From the NCBI GenBank assembly GCA_001871075.1, contig MNUP01000130.1:1-32636 (forward strand): DNA of 32,636 nt, written 5' to 3'. Below, piece by piece: positions 1-8,288 of this stretch (positions are counted from its first letter, which is position 1; every line of letters begins with the position of its first letter). The notes under the pieces were generated by a model. It searched no databases and was not told the DNA's origin. It saw only the letters and a list, made by a program, of their open reading frames with translations. This DNA is from Candidatus Desantisbacteria bacterium CG1_02_49_89 (GTDB taxonomy: Bacteria; Desantisbacteria; UBA1551). The translations under genes were made by a program, and so were the position numbers.

Positions 1-1
1 T

Positions 2-1303
2 TTTTACATCGCGGACCCTGACCTGAACAGCGGGAAGAACGCGGTTGATGCTTCAAAAGAAATTTCAATTGCCTGGCAGGAGAACGCGAAGGCAATCGCG
101 GTTATTTTCGGGGTAAGCCAGAAGGACGCAGCGCTCACCTCAGATATCGGGGTAATAACTATTGTTTACGACAAGGCAGGGCAGGAACAGGTCAATATCA
201 CCCGCGGGCTTAACGCGCTCTCGAATAACGAGTTCCCTTTGCAGAAGTGGCGCGCTGAGATGTTCGCTTTTAAAATGAATAAGGACGCGGCTGTAACCGA
301 GATCAGGATCAAATGCAGGTTCCCGGTTTTCGCCGTGACTGCGGCAGGGGAGAAGACGCAGAGATCTTCTGATTCTCTCGCCTCGATCGAGAAAGAGCAG
401 AAAGAGGCGCTGGAAAAGACGATAGCCGAGGCAAAATATATTGCCCAGAGGGACGCGCTTACGGCAAAATGCAAAGACATAGTCGCGAAGGCGCAGGCAA
501 AAAAGCCGATAAAGATCTGCCTGATACCGCCGCGCGGGGACATAATTCCGGTTTCAAACCTTGAGGCAGACCCGGGGAAACTGTGGCCTATAGGGAATGT
601 CATCAAAAAGGCGGCGGAAGACCTGGGTATAACCGTTGACGTTCCGAAAGTCAGCGAGTTTGTTGACAATGCGGTTTTTAACCCTGCCAACTACCCGATA
701 GCGTTTTACTTCGGGCACGAAGAATACATCCGCACATATAAAACGGAAAATGACTGCGAAGACGCGCTTTTGAATTACCTTAAGAACGGGGGATTTTTGA
801 TCGTGGCCGGACCCGGCGGCACCTATCCGTTTTTCTACCCGATGGACTACGAGGGCGGTAAATGGAACACGCAATTCAAGAAACCGGCGGACTTCGGAAG
901 GCAGTTCGAACTGTTTATATGCGGGTCCGGAGCGAAAAAAGGCGAGAGCAGGGGTTTTGAATCCCCGCCCACGGACGAAGTCCTGACCTTCAAGATCAAT
1001 AAAAATCAGAAAGTATTCACCCTCCTGCCGCAGACAATGCCTTACCCGAAAGAGCCTGACCCCAGGTGGAGGCCGGTTTCCGGGGAAGGGCTTGCTCCAG
1101 AGGACGAATATATCCCAATATTAAATTTGGAGAATGACAGCAGCGAACCGTACGGCCAGGGTATAGCGCTTATAAAACACGGTTGTCCCGATTTTAAGGG
1201 CGCCAGCGTCCTTTATTTCTGGGGCTCTTTGCTTGATACGCAGTACGGCGAGGGAATGCTTCTTGAAGCGATCGCATACGCGGTGCAGGCAGTCGCCAAA
1301 TAA
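2..1303 (+). CDS. 3' part of a large secreted-type protein with a coiled coil and a GATase-like domain (5' end outside window)
   Basis: The reading frame is open from the first bases of the window, so the gene begins upstream and the ATG at 239 is only an internal methionine. About 433 codons are visible. The first ~100 residues look like a beta-sandwich. A charged Glu/Lys/Ala-rich stretch around 380-500 is probably a coiled coil. From about 510 the sequence reads as an alpha/beta domain (KICLIPPRGDIIP, then YLKNGGFLIVAGPGG), which resembles the glutamine-amidotransferase-like folds found beside glycoside hydrolases. I do not recognise a catalytic triad. It lies 220 bases before a GH99-like hydrolase on the same strand, so a role in polysaccharide handling outside the cytoplasm is plausible but inferred. 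The left part, including any signal peptide, is missing. Confidence 0.8.
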   Translation, partial: FYIADPDLNSGKNAVDASKEISIAWQENAKAIAVIFGVSQKDAALTSDIGVITIVYDKAGQEQVNITRGLNALSNNEFPLQKWRAEMFAFKMNKDAAVTEIRIKCRFPVFAVTAAGEKTQRSSDSLASIEKEQKEALEKTIAEAKYIAQRDALTAKCKDIVAKAQAKKPIKICLIPPRGDIIPVSNLEADPGKLWPIGNVIKKAAEDLGITVDVPKVSEFVDNAVFNPANYPIAFYFGHEEYIRTYKTENDCEDALLNYLKNGGFLIVAGPGGTYPFFYPMDYEGGKWNTQFKKPADFGRQFELFICGSGAKKGESRGFESPPTDEVLTFKINKNQKVFTLLPQTMPYPKEPDPRWRPVSGEGLAPEDEYIPILNLENDSSEPYGQGIALIKHGCPDFKGASVLYFWGSLLDTQYGEGMLLEAIAYAVQAVAK

Positions 1304-1523
1304 TTTGGCGACGGTTAAAGTTAAAGGTTGAAAGTTAAAAGTTGAAAAATACAGAAAGATGCGTTCAGCCACGGATGTCCACGGATAATACTTAATTGTC
1401 AGCTTTACAAACTTTTTGAACTGCTTTTTTAACCACGGATTTACACGGATTATCACGGATTTTACTTTATAAACTCTATAAATTGTATTTTACTGTGGAC
1501 TGTGGACTAAAATAGGGGGAAAC
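1304..1523. repeat. Intergenic stutter repeats upstream of the glycoside hydrolase
   Basis: This gap is made of several degenerate near-tandem repeats. They are a GTTAAAGTTAAAGGTTGAAAG-like run at about 1314-1345, a CACGGATTTACACGGATTATCACGG-like run around 1433-1460 and a TGTGGACTGTGGAC run at 1494-1507. The same families return at 6731-6770 and in other gaps. An AGGGGGA ribosome binding site at 1514-1520 follows and sets the start at 1524. No gene or clear promoter is seen. Confidence 0.6.
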
Positions 1524-4007
1524 ATGCTTAAATCGATCAGGGCTAAAGCCCTGAGTTACATTATCGTGCTGGTGTTCGCGATGCTGGCGCCGGGGGTGGT
1601 CATGGCTCTTGACAGGCCGTATATAGCCGTCACGTTTTTTTACTGGTACACCTGGGATTACAAGAATGAGAAGGGCGGGTGGATAGACGGGGGCGTGGAC
1701 AATACCCCGTTGTTCGGCTATTACAATTCGCCGTCTCTGGAGGACAACTACCACTCGCAGTGGCTCGCGAGCGAGTGGGGGGTCACGCACCACTTCATGG
1801 ATTTCTGGGGCCAGGGCTGGAAGGCGAAAGACGGCAAGGCACCCAGGGAAACAGTTGTCATGCAGGCCGCGGAGCAGCTGCAGAAAGAAGGTTATGACAT
1901 ATATATGTCCTTCTACCAGGACGGGAAAAAATTCAATATGAGCGATTTTTCACAGAATATCTCCGACCCGAAAAATAACGACGTCAGGTTCTGGCTGGAT
2001 AATTACGCCAAATCACCCGTATGGCCCAAGTGGCAGAATAAACCTTTCTGGCTTGTTTACGGAAGGAACGGCAGCCCGAAGCAGACAACTGATAACAGCG
2101 GGTTCAAGGAATACCTTAAAGCCAGATACGGAGACAGTATAGATAAATTAAACAAGATATGGGGCACGGAATATTCCACATTTGACGAGATCACCCTGAA
2201 ATACACAAAGGGATGGAACCGGGCTGAGTCCATCAACTACCAGTATTCGGTCTGGCAGAAGTCAATGGACGAAATGAACAGGCTCGCGAAGGAAAAATAC
2301 GGGTGGGCAGGCTTGATCCCGTCCTTTGACGTGTGGTGCGACCCGTTTATGGGTTACGGTTACTCAAATTACCACAAGGCATTCGGCGGGCCGCATTCAT
2401 ACGGCGGGATATTCGACCGCCCCGAGACCCAGGACGCGCAGAGGCTGATACAGAGCGCGGTCGCAAGGTACTACAACACGATATTCTGGGATACGTATAA
2501 GAACTATTACTGCGACTGGAATACCGAGTCCCGCATACCCGGTTTCAAATTTTTCCCCGAACCTTTTCACTTTGACAGGTTCTGGGTCGGCAACCTCATG
2601 CGCCATTCGGAGGCGATGGTCCACCTTTCCTGGAACGAGTGGTGGGAGGGATCGAACCTTGAGCCCAGCTTTGAGTACGGGAAAAAATTCTGCGAGAAGA
2701 ACCTTTTCTATGCCACTGTGATGAAGGAGTGCTTCGAGAGCCTTCGCGACTGCGCGAAAGGCGCGAAGACCGCGGTGCTGCTCAACGACTGGTCGTGGCT
2801 TGCGGGCAGTAACAGCGTGGCTGACCTGTACGGCGTGATACAGTCCCTGAGGCTTTTCGATGTTGCATTCGACCTGATACCGGACGATTTTGTGGACGCG
2901 GCAAAGCTTGAGAATTTCAGCCTTGTCATCGCTCCGTCGAACGGGACCGGGTTCGGTTCTAATAAAGACGGGAAATCCATTGCGAAGATCCTGCAGGAAT
3001 GGGTGGAGAAAATCCCCGGCAGGAGGCTTGTGGTATCATCATGCCCGGAATTCGCGCAGTACCTGGGCATAACCGAAGGCACGGATAAGGTAAAGGGAGC
3101 GGATAAGAAACCGCTGGATTTCCTCGCGAAGGAAAAAGATAAAAATACTGCCTGGACAATACTGGGGGAAGCGGACCAAAGCAGCAACCTTAGAATAGCG
3201 GCTACGGGAGAGGGGGATGTAAAGGCCGTTAAAAAAGGCGGAAGGTTTGCCAAAACAGCAACCGAGAACCCGACTTCAAAGGATTCGAAATATATGTATT
3301 TTGACGTTGACAACGGTTTTATTTCCAACGCCAGCTGGCCGAAAGTAAAAATGACGGTTGAGTATTTTGACGAGGGCAGCGCGCAGATAAGCATGTTCTA
3401 CGATTCATGCGACCAGGAATACCAGGCTTATCCGGGATACCCTCCCGGGACCTGGAAGCCCGCGGAAGAGAACATAGCGCTGGAGGATTCGGGGCAGTGG
3501 AAATCGATCACTTATAATATCGAAGACGCGCGGTTCTCTAACAACTGCAACGGCATGGATTTCAGGTTCAACATTCCCGGAAGCTTTGAATTCACCGTTG
3601 GGAAAGTGACCATCGAGAAGATAGGCGAGCCTGAGGCGCTTGTTCTGCACAGCCCTGAGATCTTCGGCGAGGAAAGCGGCAAGCCGATCTCGCTTGCTAT
3701 GCCCAAGCACGACACACATAATTTCGGAAAAGGAAAGCCGGTCACGTATTATAATTCCGACCTGTGCGCGAGGGACGCTGTGTTCGCGAAGGGTAAGGGC
3801 GAAGTATTGTTTGTAAACGACCTCGCGGGCATTTTGGAATATAAGCCCTACTGGGAAAAGGTCCTTTCCAACTGGGCGAAGGTTGACCTGCCCAAGACCG
3901 TTTATGGGGACAATGTCAGGGGGACCAGGCTTTTCAGTGGCGGGACCAGTATTTTGCTCGCATATAACTACAATCAATTGCAAATTGCAAATTGCAAATT
4001 TCCCTAA
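1524..4007 (+). CDS. GH99-like (WbsX-type) glycoside hydrolase, N-terminal part of a frameshifted gene
   Basis: The protein starts with a signal peptide (about residues 1-28, ending VMA-LD). A TIM-barrel-like region rich in aromatic residues follows, including WNEWWEGSNLEP at residues 370-381. That pattern is typical of GH99/WbsX-like proteins. Residues ~390-540 form a second alpha/beta domain. Residues ~542-705 form a beta-sandwich that is also encoded as a separate protein at 7662-8270. The start has a good ribosome binding site (AGGGGGA). The frame stops at 4007 inside a repeat insertion, and the protein clearly continues in another frame to 5932. Action on an extracellular or periplasmic polysaccharide is inferred from the family and the export signal; the substrate is unknown. 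The signal-peptide codons overlap a 25-nt repeat also found at 24383. Confidence 0.75.
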   Translation: MLKSIRAKALSYIIVLVFAMLAPGVVMALDRPYIAVTFFYWYTWDYKNEKGGWIDGGVDNTPLFGYYNSPSLEDNYHSQWLASEWGVTHHFMDFWGQGWKAKDGKAPRETVVMQAAEQLQKEGYDIYMSFYQDGKKFNMSDFSQNISDPKNNDVRFWLDNYAKSPVWPKWQNKPFWLVYGRNGSPKQTTDNSGFKEYLKARYGDSIDKLNKIWGTEYSTFDEITLKYTKGWNRAESINYQYSVWQKSMDEMNRLAKEKYGWAGLIPSFDVWCDPFMGYGYSNYHKAFGGPHSYGGIFDRPETQDAQRLIQSAVARYYNTIFWDTYKNYYCDWNTESRIPGFKFFPEPFHFDRFWVGNLMRHSEAMVHLSWNEWWEGSNLEPSFEYGKKFCEKNLFYATVMKECFESLRDCAKGAKTAVLLNDWSWLAGSNSVADLYGVIQSLRLFDVAFDLIPDDFVDAAKLENFSLVIAPSNGTGFGSNKDGKSIAKILQEWVEKIPGRRLVVSSCPEFAQYLGITEGTDKVKGADKKPLDFLAKEKDKNTAWTILGEADQSSNLRIAATGEGDVKAVKKGGRFAKTATENPTSKDSKYMYFDVDNGFISNASWPKVKMTVEYFDEGSAQISMFYDSCDQEYQAYPGYPPGTWKPAEENIALEDSGQWKSITYNIEDARFSNNCNGMDFRFNIPGSFEFTVGKVTIEKIGEPEALVLHSPEIFGEESGKPISLAMPKHDTHNFGKGKPVTYYNSDLCARDAVFAKGKGEVLFVNDLAGILEYKPYWEKVLSNWAKVDLPKTVYGDNVRGTRLFSGGTSILLAYNYNQLQIANCKFP
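1536..1560. repeat. 25-nt palindromic repeat, coding copy
   Basis: The hairpin CAGGGCTAAAGCCCTG (7-bp arms, AA loop), its leading AT and the trailing AGTTACA are identical to 24383-24407, which is intergenic. Here the repeat encodes residues 5-12 (IRAKALSY) of the hydrolase signal peptide. Confidence 0.85.
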
Positions 4008-4027
4008 AGGATCCCTTCGGGACAAAT
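3975..4027. repeat. Frameshifting intergenic-type repeat inserted in the hydrolase gene
   Basis: Between the Asn codon ending at 3974 and the Phe codon at 4028 lie about 53 bases of repeat. It has three near-tandem copies of AATTGCAA, then CCCTAAAGGATCCCTTCGGGA (4002-4022). Related GGATCC palindromes lie inside the MITEs at 23791 and 25997. Fifty-three is not a multiple of three and moves the frame exactly from the upstream to the downstream reading frame. The boundaries are inferred from where protein-like sequence resumes. Confidence 0.65.
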
Positions 4028-5932
4028 TTCAAAGAACCGGTAGCGGAAGTAATTGCGCTGAGAAGCGATGGAAACGAATACAAACCAATAACCTACGAAG
4101 TCAAAGACGGAAAAATCCTTTTCAGCGACGAGATCCAGTACTTCGGGGTTTACGAGGTTGTTTTCTCGCCTGTAGCCATAAACCACAAGCCGCTTGTGCT
4201 TCATCCCGGGGAAAAGACAAGCGCGGAACTGACCCTGAAGAACCTTACAGATAAACCAGTATCAGGCACATTAAAACTTAAGAGCGTTATCCCCACCCTT
4301 GGTTCGGATGTCCTCAACTACTCCCTTGCTGCAAAGGAAGAGAAGAAGGCAAGCTTAACTATCTGGGCAAAGGACACGGTTGACTGGGGCAATAAGACGA
4401 TAGAATGGGAATTGACATGGTTAACAAATGAGCCTAAAGGCTCTACTCCGGGAGAAAACGAGCCTAAAGGCTCTACTCCCAAGGCCTTCTACTGGCGACC
4501 CCTGTTTGTTGAGAGAAACCCGGATCTCTTGATCCTGACAAAGGTCATTGACTCCGGTAATCCCGTGCTTGCCATAAAGAACCAGGAATTCAAGCCCATG
4601 ACCTCAAAGGAGAAGGGTTTTATCACAAACGCCACAGCTAAAGACGTGAAGGTAACGATTGATGGAAAAACCACCTTTTTCGGTGACATTTCCACAAACC
4701 AGGAAGTTTCCAAACCATTAATCCTTTCATCCATTAATCCATTAAACCCGGGCCTGGAAAGAAAGGCAATCCGGATATCATACACCCAGGATAACCGCCA
4801 GGTTACTGTTGAGGACTCCGTTTCTGTCATGCTCTATCCCCAGCCTAAGATAACCCAGAAGGAGATACAGGTCTTTGTGTGCAACGCAAAAAACAAGGAG
4901 CTGGCAGACCGTCTGTTCGTCACAGACCTTCCGAAAGGCCTGTCTGCCCCGTTCAAGCTTACAACCCCGGCAGGTGAGAGTATCCCATGCCAGATACTTG
5001 ACAATAAGCTGGTATTCGTGCTTCCATATATCCTGCAGGAGACCTGTGTCAGCCTTACCATATTAAAAGGAGAGAAGGGCAATGACCAAACAGACCTTAC
5101 GCTTACAAGCTCTGACCTGGGCACAGGCAAAGGAACCCTTACTGTTGCCAACAAGCACTTCACCATAACCTTAAGCGAGGAAAAGGGAGGGACAGCTGTC
5201 AGCTTCTCATCCATTAACAAAGGCAAAGATTACGGGAGCAACTCTTTCGGCATCAACTACGGCCAGTTTTCCCAGCATGATGAACTAAAACCCGCCCAGA
5301 ACGCCGTAGAATACATTAACGAGATAAAGACAAGGCAGTCTGGCAAGCCGGGTAAGATCAAGGTTCTTGCGGACGGGTCCTTGTACAAGAAGGCGCAGGT
5401 GTCCTGGTCTGACGAGAACATTGACGCGGCGCAGGTCTACGAATTCTGGGCTTCCCAGAAACAGTTCAGGGTTACGGTTGACATTACGCCGAAGAATAAA
5501 GCCCTGACATGCGAGGAAATAGTCGCGTTTGACGCGAATTTCACCCGCAACACTCTTTATAAAATGTATCCGGGCGGCAGCGGCATGAGCCAGACAACCG
5601 GGAATTTTACGAAAGAGGTCCCGCACGCGGGATGGCGCCATGCCGACTACATCCATCCGTATTCTACTATTATGGGGCGCGGCGAGAACGTTTCAGTGAT
5701 GGTTGAGGAAAAAGCCGGGATAAACAAGTACCGCCAGGGGTTCTGGCCCGGTAAAAGGCCTGTCGCGGGTAAAATCCGGTCCGCGGAAATCGAGTATATA
5801 TCCCTGTATAAGGGCGGGTCGAGAAGCCCTGTTCATTTAACTGTCTGGGTCATGCTGCACGGGCTTTCGCACAAACAGGCAAAAGAATTTTTGGAGGAGC
5901 TTGTTTCTCCGCTTTGCATTGCCAGCAAGTAA
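3992..5932 (+). CDS. C-terminal part of the frameshifted glycoside hydrolase (beta-sandwich domains)
   Basis: This frame continues the protein interrupted at 4007. The first convincing residues are FKEPVAEVIAL at 4028. The TTG at 3992 lies inside the inserted repeat and is probably not a true start, and no ribosome binding site precedes it. About 640 residues follow and look like a chain of beta-rich domains. Late regions (TVANKHFTITLSEEKGG, then a stretch rich in Trp and Tyr) recall the C-terminal sandwich domains of GH38-like enzymes, but I assign no catalytic role. An in-frame 30-nt duplication at 4430-4479 encodes two NEPKGSTP units. The frame stays open without further damage, so the break is recent, or the two parts are still made separately. 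A consensus error at the repeat is also possible. Confidence 0.65.
   Translation: MQISLKDPFGTNFKEPVAEVIALRSDGNEYKPITYEVKDGKILFSDEIQYFGVYEVVFSPVAINHKPLVLHPGEKTSAELTLKNLTDKPVSGTLKLKSVIPTLGSDVLNYSLAAKEEKKASLTIWAKDTVDWGNKTIEWELTWLTNEPKGSTPGENEPKGSTPKAFYWRPLFVERNPDLLILTKVIDSGNPVLAIKNQEFKPMTSKEKGFITNATAKDVKVTIDGKTTFFGDISTNQEVSKPLILSSINPLNPGLERKAIRISYTQDNRQVTVEDSVSVMLYPQPKITQKEIQVFVCNAKNKELADRLFVTDLPKGLSAPFKLTTPAGESIPCQILDNKLVFVLPYILQETCVSLTILKGEKGNDQTDLTLTSSDLGTGKGTLTVANKHFTITLSEEKGGTAVSFSSINKGKDYGSNSFGINYGQFSQHDELKPAQNAVEYINEIKTRQSGKPGKIKVLADGSLYKKAQVSWSDENIDAAQVYEFWASQKQFRVTVDITPKNKALTCEEIVAFDANFTRNTLYKMYPGGSGMSQTTGNFTKEVPHAGWRHADYIHPYSTIMGRGENVSVMVEEKAGINKYRQGFWPGKRPVAGKIRSAEIEYISLYKGGSRSPVHLTVWVMLHGLSHKQAKEFLEELVSPLCIASK
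4430..4479. repeat. In-frame tandem palindromic repeat
   Basis: GAGCCTAAAGGCTCTACTCC occurs at 4430-4449 and again at 4460-4479, spaced by 30 nt. Its core is a 6-bp hairpin with an AA loop, the same design as the repeat at 1536 and 24383. It is translated as NEPKGSTP twice, inside a linker between beta-rich domains. Confidence 0.85.
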
Positions 5933-6095
5933 AAAATGCCGTCGAACGTCGTAAGTCGTACGTCATACGTTTTCAAATCCCCTCCGAAGAGTCCGTATAC
6001 TCCGTCCTTTCGGAGTCATCGGACCTATCTCCCCCTTTATTAAAGGGGGATTGAGGGGGATTACGACAATCGGTATTTCAAAAAAAGGAGGGGCT
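5933..6095. repeat. Intergenic repeats before the first 210-residue paralogue
   Basis: The gap holds a CGTCGTAAGTCGTACGTCAT-type stutter at 5943-5968, a CTCCG/CGGAG hairpin region, and at 6029-6062 a palindromic element of the form CCCCCTTT..AAAGGGGGATTGAGGGGGATT. A close copy of the last element lies at 11393-11425. An AAAAGGAGGGG ribosome binding site at about 6083-6093 precedes the ATG at 6096. Confidence 0.6.
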
Positions 6096-6728
6096 ATGAA
6101 AAAATTAGTGTTGTTTGGTCTGGCCGCGTGTGTCGCGATGGGTTTACAGACAAGCTTTGCCGCGAAAGAAGAGGCAAAGGGAACAGCGCTTTGCCTTTCA
6201 GCGACTTTTGCCGCGGCGGATGATTACGAATACTGCTACCTGAACTTCATCGAGAAGGAAGATGAGTTCAGCATTCCCAAGGGCGCTTTCCTTGAGTATG
6301 ATATGTTCATACCCAAGACAAGCGCGGGTTTCTCGGGAGGGGTTGATCTCGGGGGTGGTTCGCTGGGAACCCTGCGCGACAACGGCGGCGAGGCAGGCTG
6401 CAAGGACCAGGATGGGAATTCACCTCATCCCGCCGGAAACGCTGAAAACGCGAAAGGCGCATGGTGGCACAGGAAAATAGACCTTGGGCCCATAGCGGGA
6501 GAGAGTTTTATGGACGCGATCCTTGCTGTGGACGCGGGGAAAGACCACAAGGCAGGCGTTTACAAGGCTTATTATAAGAATATCCAGATCACGGACGGCA
6601 AAGGCAAGGTCCTTATCGACCTTTTTACAAACAAAGATAAGGTGCCGATCGGTGACGTGACAGAGCACGCCGTAAAGGACATGTCAGACTACGGTCTGAC
6701 AGTCGTGCCGCTCAGCGCCGTCAAATAA
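6096..6728 (+). CDS. Exported 210-residue protein, tandem paralogue 1
   Basis: A signal peptide (MKKLVLFGLAACVAMGLQTSFA) is followed by about 188 residues that look like a single beta-sandwich. Distinctive segments are EYDMFIPKTSAGFSGGVDLG, LRDNGGEAGCKDQDGNSPHP and WWHRKIDLGPIAGE. The fold and Trp/His-rich patch suggest a carbohydrate- or glycan-binding module rather than an enzyme; this is inference. The ATG at 6096 is chosen over the earlier in-frame one at 6051 because it has a strong ribosome binding site and begins a clean signal peptide. The next gene is a near copy, so this is a recent tandem duplication. Confidence 0.85.
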   Translation: MKKLVLFGLAACVAMGLQTSFAAKEEAKGTALCLSATFAAADDYEYCYLNFIEKEDEFSIPKGAFLEYDMFIPKTSAGFSGGVDLGGGSLGTLRDNGGEAGCKDQDGNSPHPAGNAENAKGAWWHRKIDLGPIAGESFMDAILAVDAGKDHKAGVYKAYYKNIQITDGKGKVLIDLFTNKDKVPIGDVTEHAVKDMSDYGLTVVPLSAVK

Positions 6729-6860
6729 AACAGTTGAAAGTTAAAAGTTGAACGTTGAAAGTTGAAAGTTGTACCAACAACAGTTCCTTTACTATTGAGC
6801 TATTTAAGTATTTGCGACGAACGATGAACGAAGAACGACGCACGAGACAAGGGGGGTAAC
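6729..6860. repeat. Intergenic stutter repeats between the tandem paralogues
   Basis: A run of GTTGAAAGTTAAAAGTTG-type units (6732-6770), related to the run at 1314-1345, is followed by an ACGAACGATGAACGAAGAAC-type run at about 6817-6848. An AAGGGGGG ribosome binding site precedes the ATG at 6861. Confidence 0.55.
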
Positions 6861-7493
6861 ATGAAGAAGCTTGTATTGCTGGCGCTGGTGCTTGGGATGG
6901 CGGCAGTCCTGCACACGGGATTCGCCGCGAAAGAAGAGGTAAAGGGGACGGCGATCTGCCTGACAGCGGATTACGCCGCGGCTGATGACTATGAGTTCTG
7001 CTACCTGAACTTCATAGGCGGGGATGACGAGTTCACTATCCCGGAAAAGTCATTCCTTGAATATGATGTCTTCATACCAAAGACAAGCGCCGGGTTCAGC
7101 GGGTCGATTGATATGGCCGGAGGTTCTTTCGGGACCCTGCGCGACAACGGCGGCGAGGCAGGATGCAAGGACCAGGACGGCAACTCACCGCATCCGGCTG
7201 GTAATTTCCAGGAAGCGGCAAAAGGCACCTGGTGGCACAGGAAAATAGACCTGGGTCCGATCGCTAACGAAACATTTCTTTACGGCATTATCGCAGTTGA
7301 CGGCCAGACGCACACCGACGGCGTTTACAAGGCGTATTACAAGAACATCCAGATAACAAACGGTAAGGGCAAGGTGCTTGTGGATCTTTTCACCAATAAG
7401 GCCAAGGTCCCGATAGACGAAGTGACAGAGCACGCTGTGAAGGATATGTCAGACTACGGCCTGACGGTGGTGCCGCTTAGCGCCGTCAAATAA
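6861..7493 (+). CDS. Exported 210-residue protein, tandem paralogue 2
   Basis: This protein has the same length as the one at 6096-6728 and most residues are identical, including the signal peptide design, the LRDNGGEAGCKDQDGNSPHP segment, WWHRKIDLGPIA, and the C-terminal run ending SDYGLTVVPLSAVK. Differences cluster around residues 95-150. The two genes are separated by 132 bases of repeat, not by an overlap, so they may have separate promoters. Function is unknown; an exported binding module is the best guess. Confidence 0.85.
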   Translation: MKKLVLLALVLGMAAVLHTGFAAKEEVKGTAICLTADYAAADDYEFCYLNFIGGDDEFTIPEKSFLEYDVFIPKTSAGFSGSIDMAGGSFGTLRDNGGEAGCKDQDGNSPHPAGNFQEAAKGTWWHRKIDLGPIANETFLYGIIAVDGQTHTDGVYKAYYKNIQITNGKGKVLVDLFTNKAKVPIDEVTEHAVKDMSDYGLTVVPLSAVK

Positions 7494-7661
7494 AAACAGT
7501 CACGAGTCATGCGTCATGGGTCATGAGTTTTAAACTTGACACTTGATACTTGTCGCCCCTTCGGCGACCCGCCGTTGAGGCGGGACTCTTGATACTAATA
7601 ATAATTACCGTAATCAGTATTAAAAAATCACTGTAATCTTCAGTTAAAAAAAGGGGGTAAC
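7494..7661. repeat. Intergenic stutter repeats and double hairpin
   Basis: It contains a GAGTCATGCGTCATGGGTCATGAG-like run (7504-7527), a CTTGACACTTGATACTTG run, and two tandem hairpins: GTCGCC/GGCGAC at 7552-7568 and CCCGCC/GGCGGG at 7568-7584. The hairpins appear to sit inside the stutter, which resumes after them. No T-tract follows, so they are not a standard terminator. An AATCACTGTAATCT-type unit precedes the AAAGGGGG ribosome binding site. Confidence 0.55.
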
Positions 7662-8270
7662 ATGAAAAGATTGATACTGCTTGGTTTGGCCGCGGTATTT
7701 TCAACAGTGGCCGCGGCTGGCGTGTTCGCGCAGGAAGCCGCGAAGAAGGCGCCTTCTTACGTGAAGGATCCTGACGCGGCATGGGTTATCCTTTCAAAGA
7801 AGCCGGTGAAGACGGGGCTGGAACTGCTTGAGAAAGGGGCTGAGGGTGACAACGCGCCTGCGACAAAAGGCGGCAAAGAGGCGTGGGCCGCGCTGGGCAA
7901 GAACAACGCGGTTCCCGACAACCCGGACGCTTCGCCTTTTATGTATTTCAAGATCACAAAAAAGGCATTCAAGAAAGGCGCCGCGCCGCGCGTAAAGCTT
8001 ACCGTGGAGTACTTTGACGAGGGAGAAGCGGAAGTAGGGCTTGAATACGATTCATCGGATGACGCGGTCGCCAAATGCCCGATTCCCGGAGCGTTCAAGG
8101 ACCACGAGGAGAAGATAATACTGGAAGATTCAGGGAAGTGGAAAACCTTTTCTTTTGAAATAGAGGACGGCAAGTTCGATAACGGCTGCAACGGGTGTGA
8201 TTTCCGTTTCAACTTCGCGGGCGGGGTGACCTTCACAATCGGTTCGGTCGCGGTTGAAAAAATGAAATAA
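7662..8270 (+). CDS. Exported stand-alone beta-sandwich module, homologous to a domain of the GH99-like hydrolase
   Basis: A signal peptide (about residues 1-24, ending GVFA-QE) precedes one domain. The domain shares an ordered set of segments with residues ~542-705 of the hydrolase at 1524: YMYF/FMYF, a VKLTVEYFDEG-type strand, ILEDSGKWK, a CNGCDFRFN-type Cys/Asn motif and a terminal IGSVAVEKMK-type strand. In this family position such a fold is probably a ligand-binding module. The cysteines in NGCNGCDF are partly different from the hydrolase copy. The gene ends 18 bases before comEC and could be transcribed with it, although the products look unrelated. Confidence 0.8.
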   Translation: MKRLILLGLAAVFSTVAAAGVFAQEAAKKAPSYVKDPDAAWVILSKKPVKTGLELLEKGAEGDNAPATKGGKEAWAALGKNNAVPDNPDASPFMYFKITKKAFKKGAAPRVKLTVEYFDEGEAEVGLEYDSSDDAVAKCPIPGAFKDHEEKIILEDSGKWKTFSFEIEDGKFDNGCNGCDFRFNFAGGVTFTIGSVAVEKMK

Positions 8271-8288
8271 GAGTTAAAAGACAACGCG

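Noticed and set aside
239-1303. Complete gene starting at ATG 239
   Set aside because: The same frame is open to the first base of the window and protein-like before 239, and no ribosome binding site precedes that ATG.
2708-3394. Long reverse-strand frame inside the hydrolase gene
   Set aside because: It is a shadow of the forward gene; it has no ribosome binding site or recognisable domain. The same holds for the other long reverse frames at 7757, 29775 and 30985.
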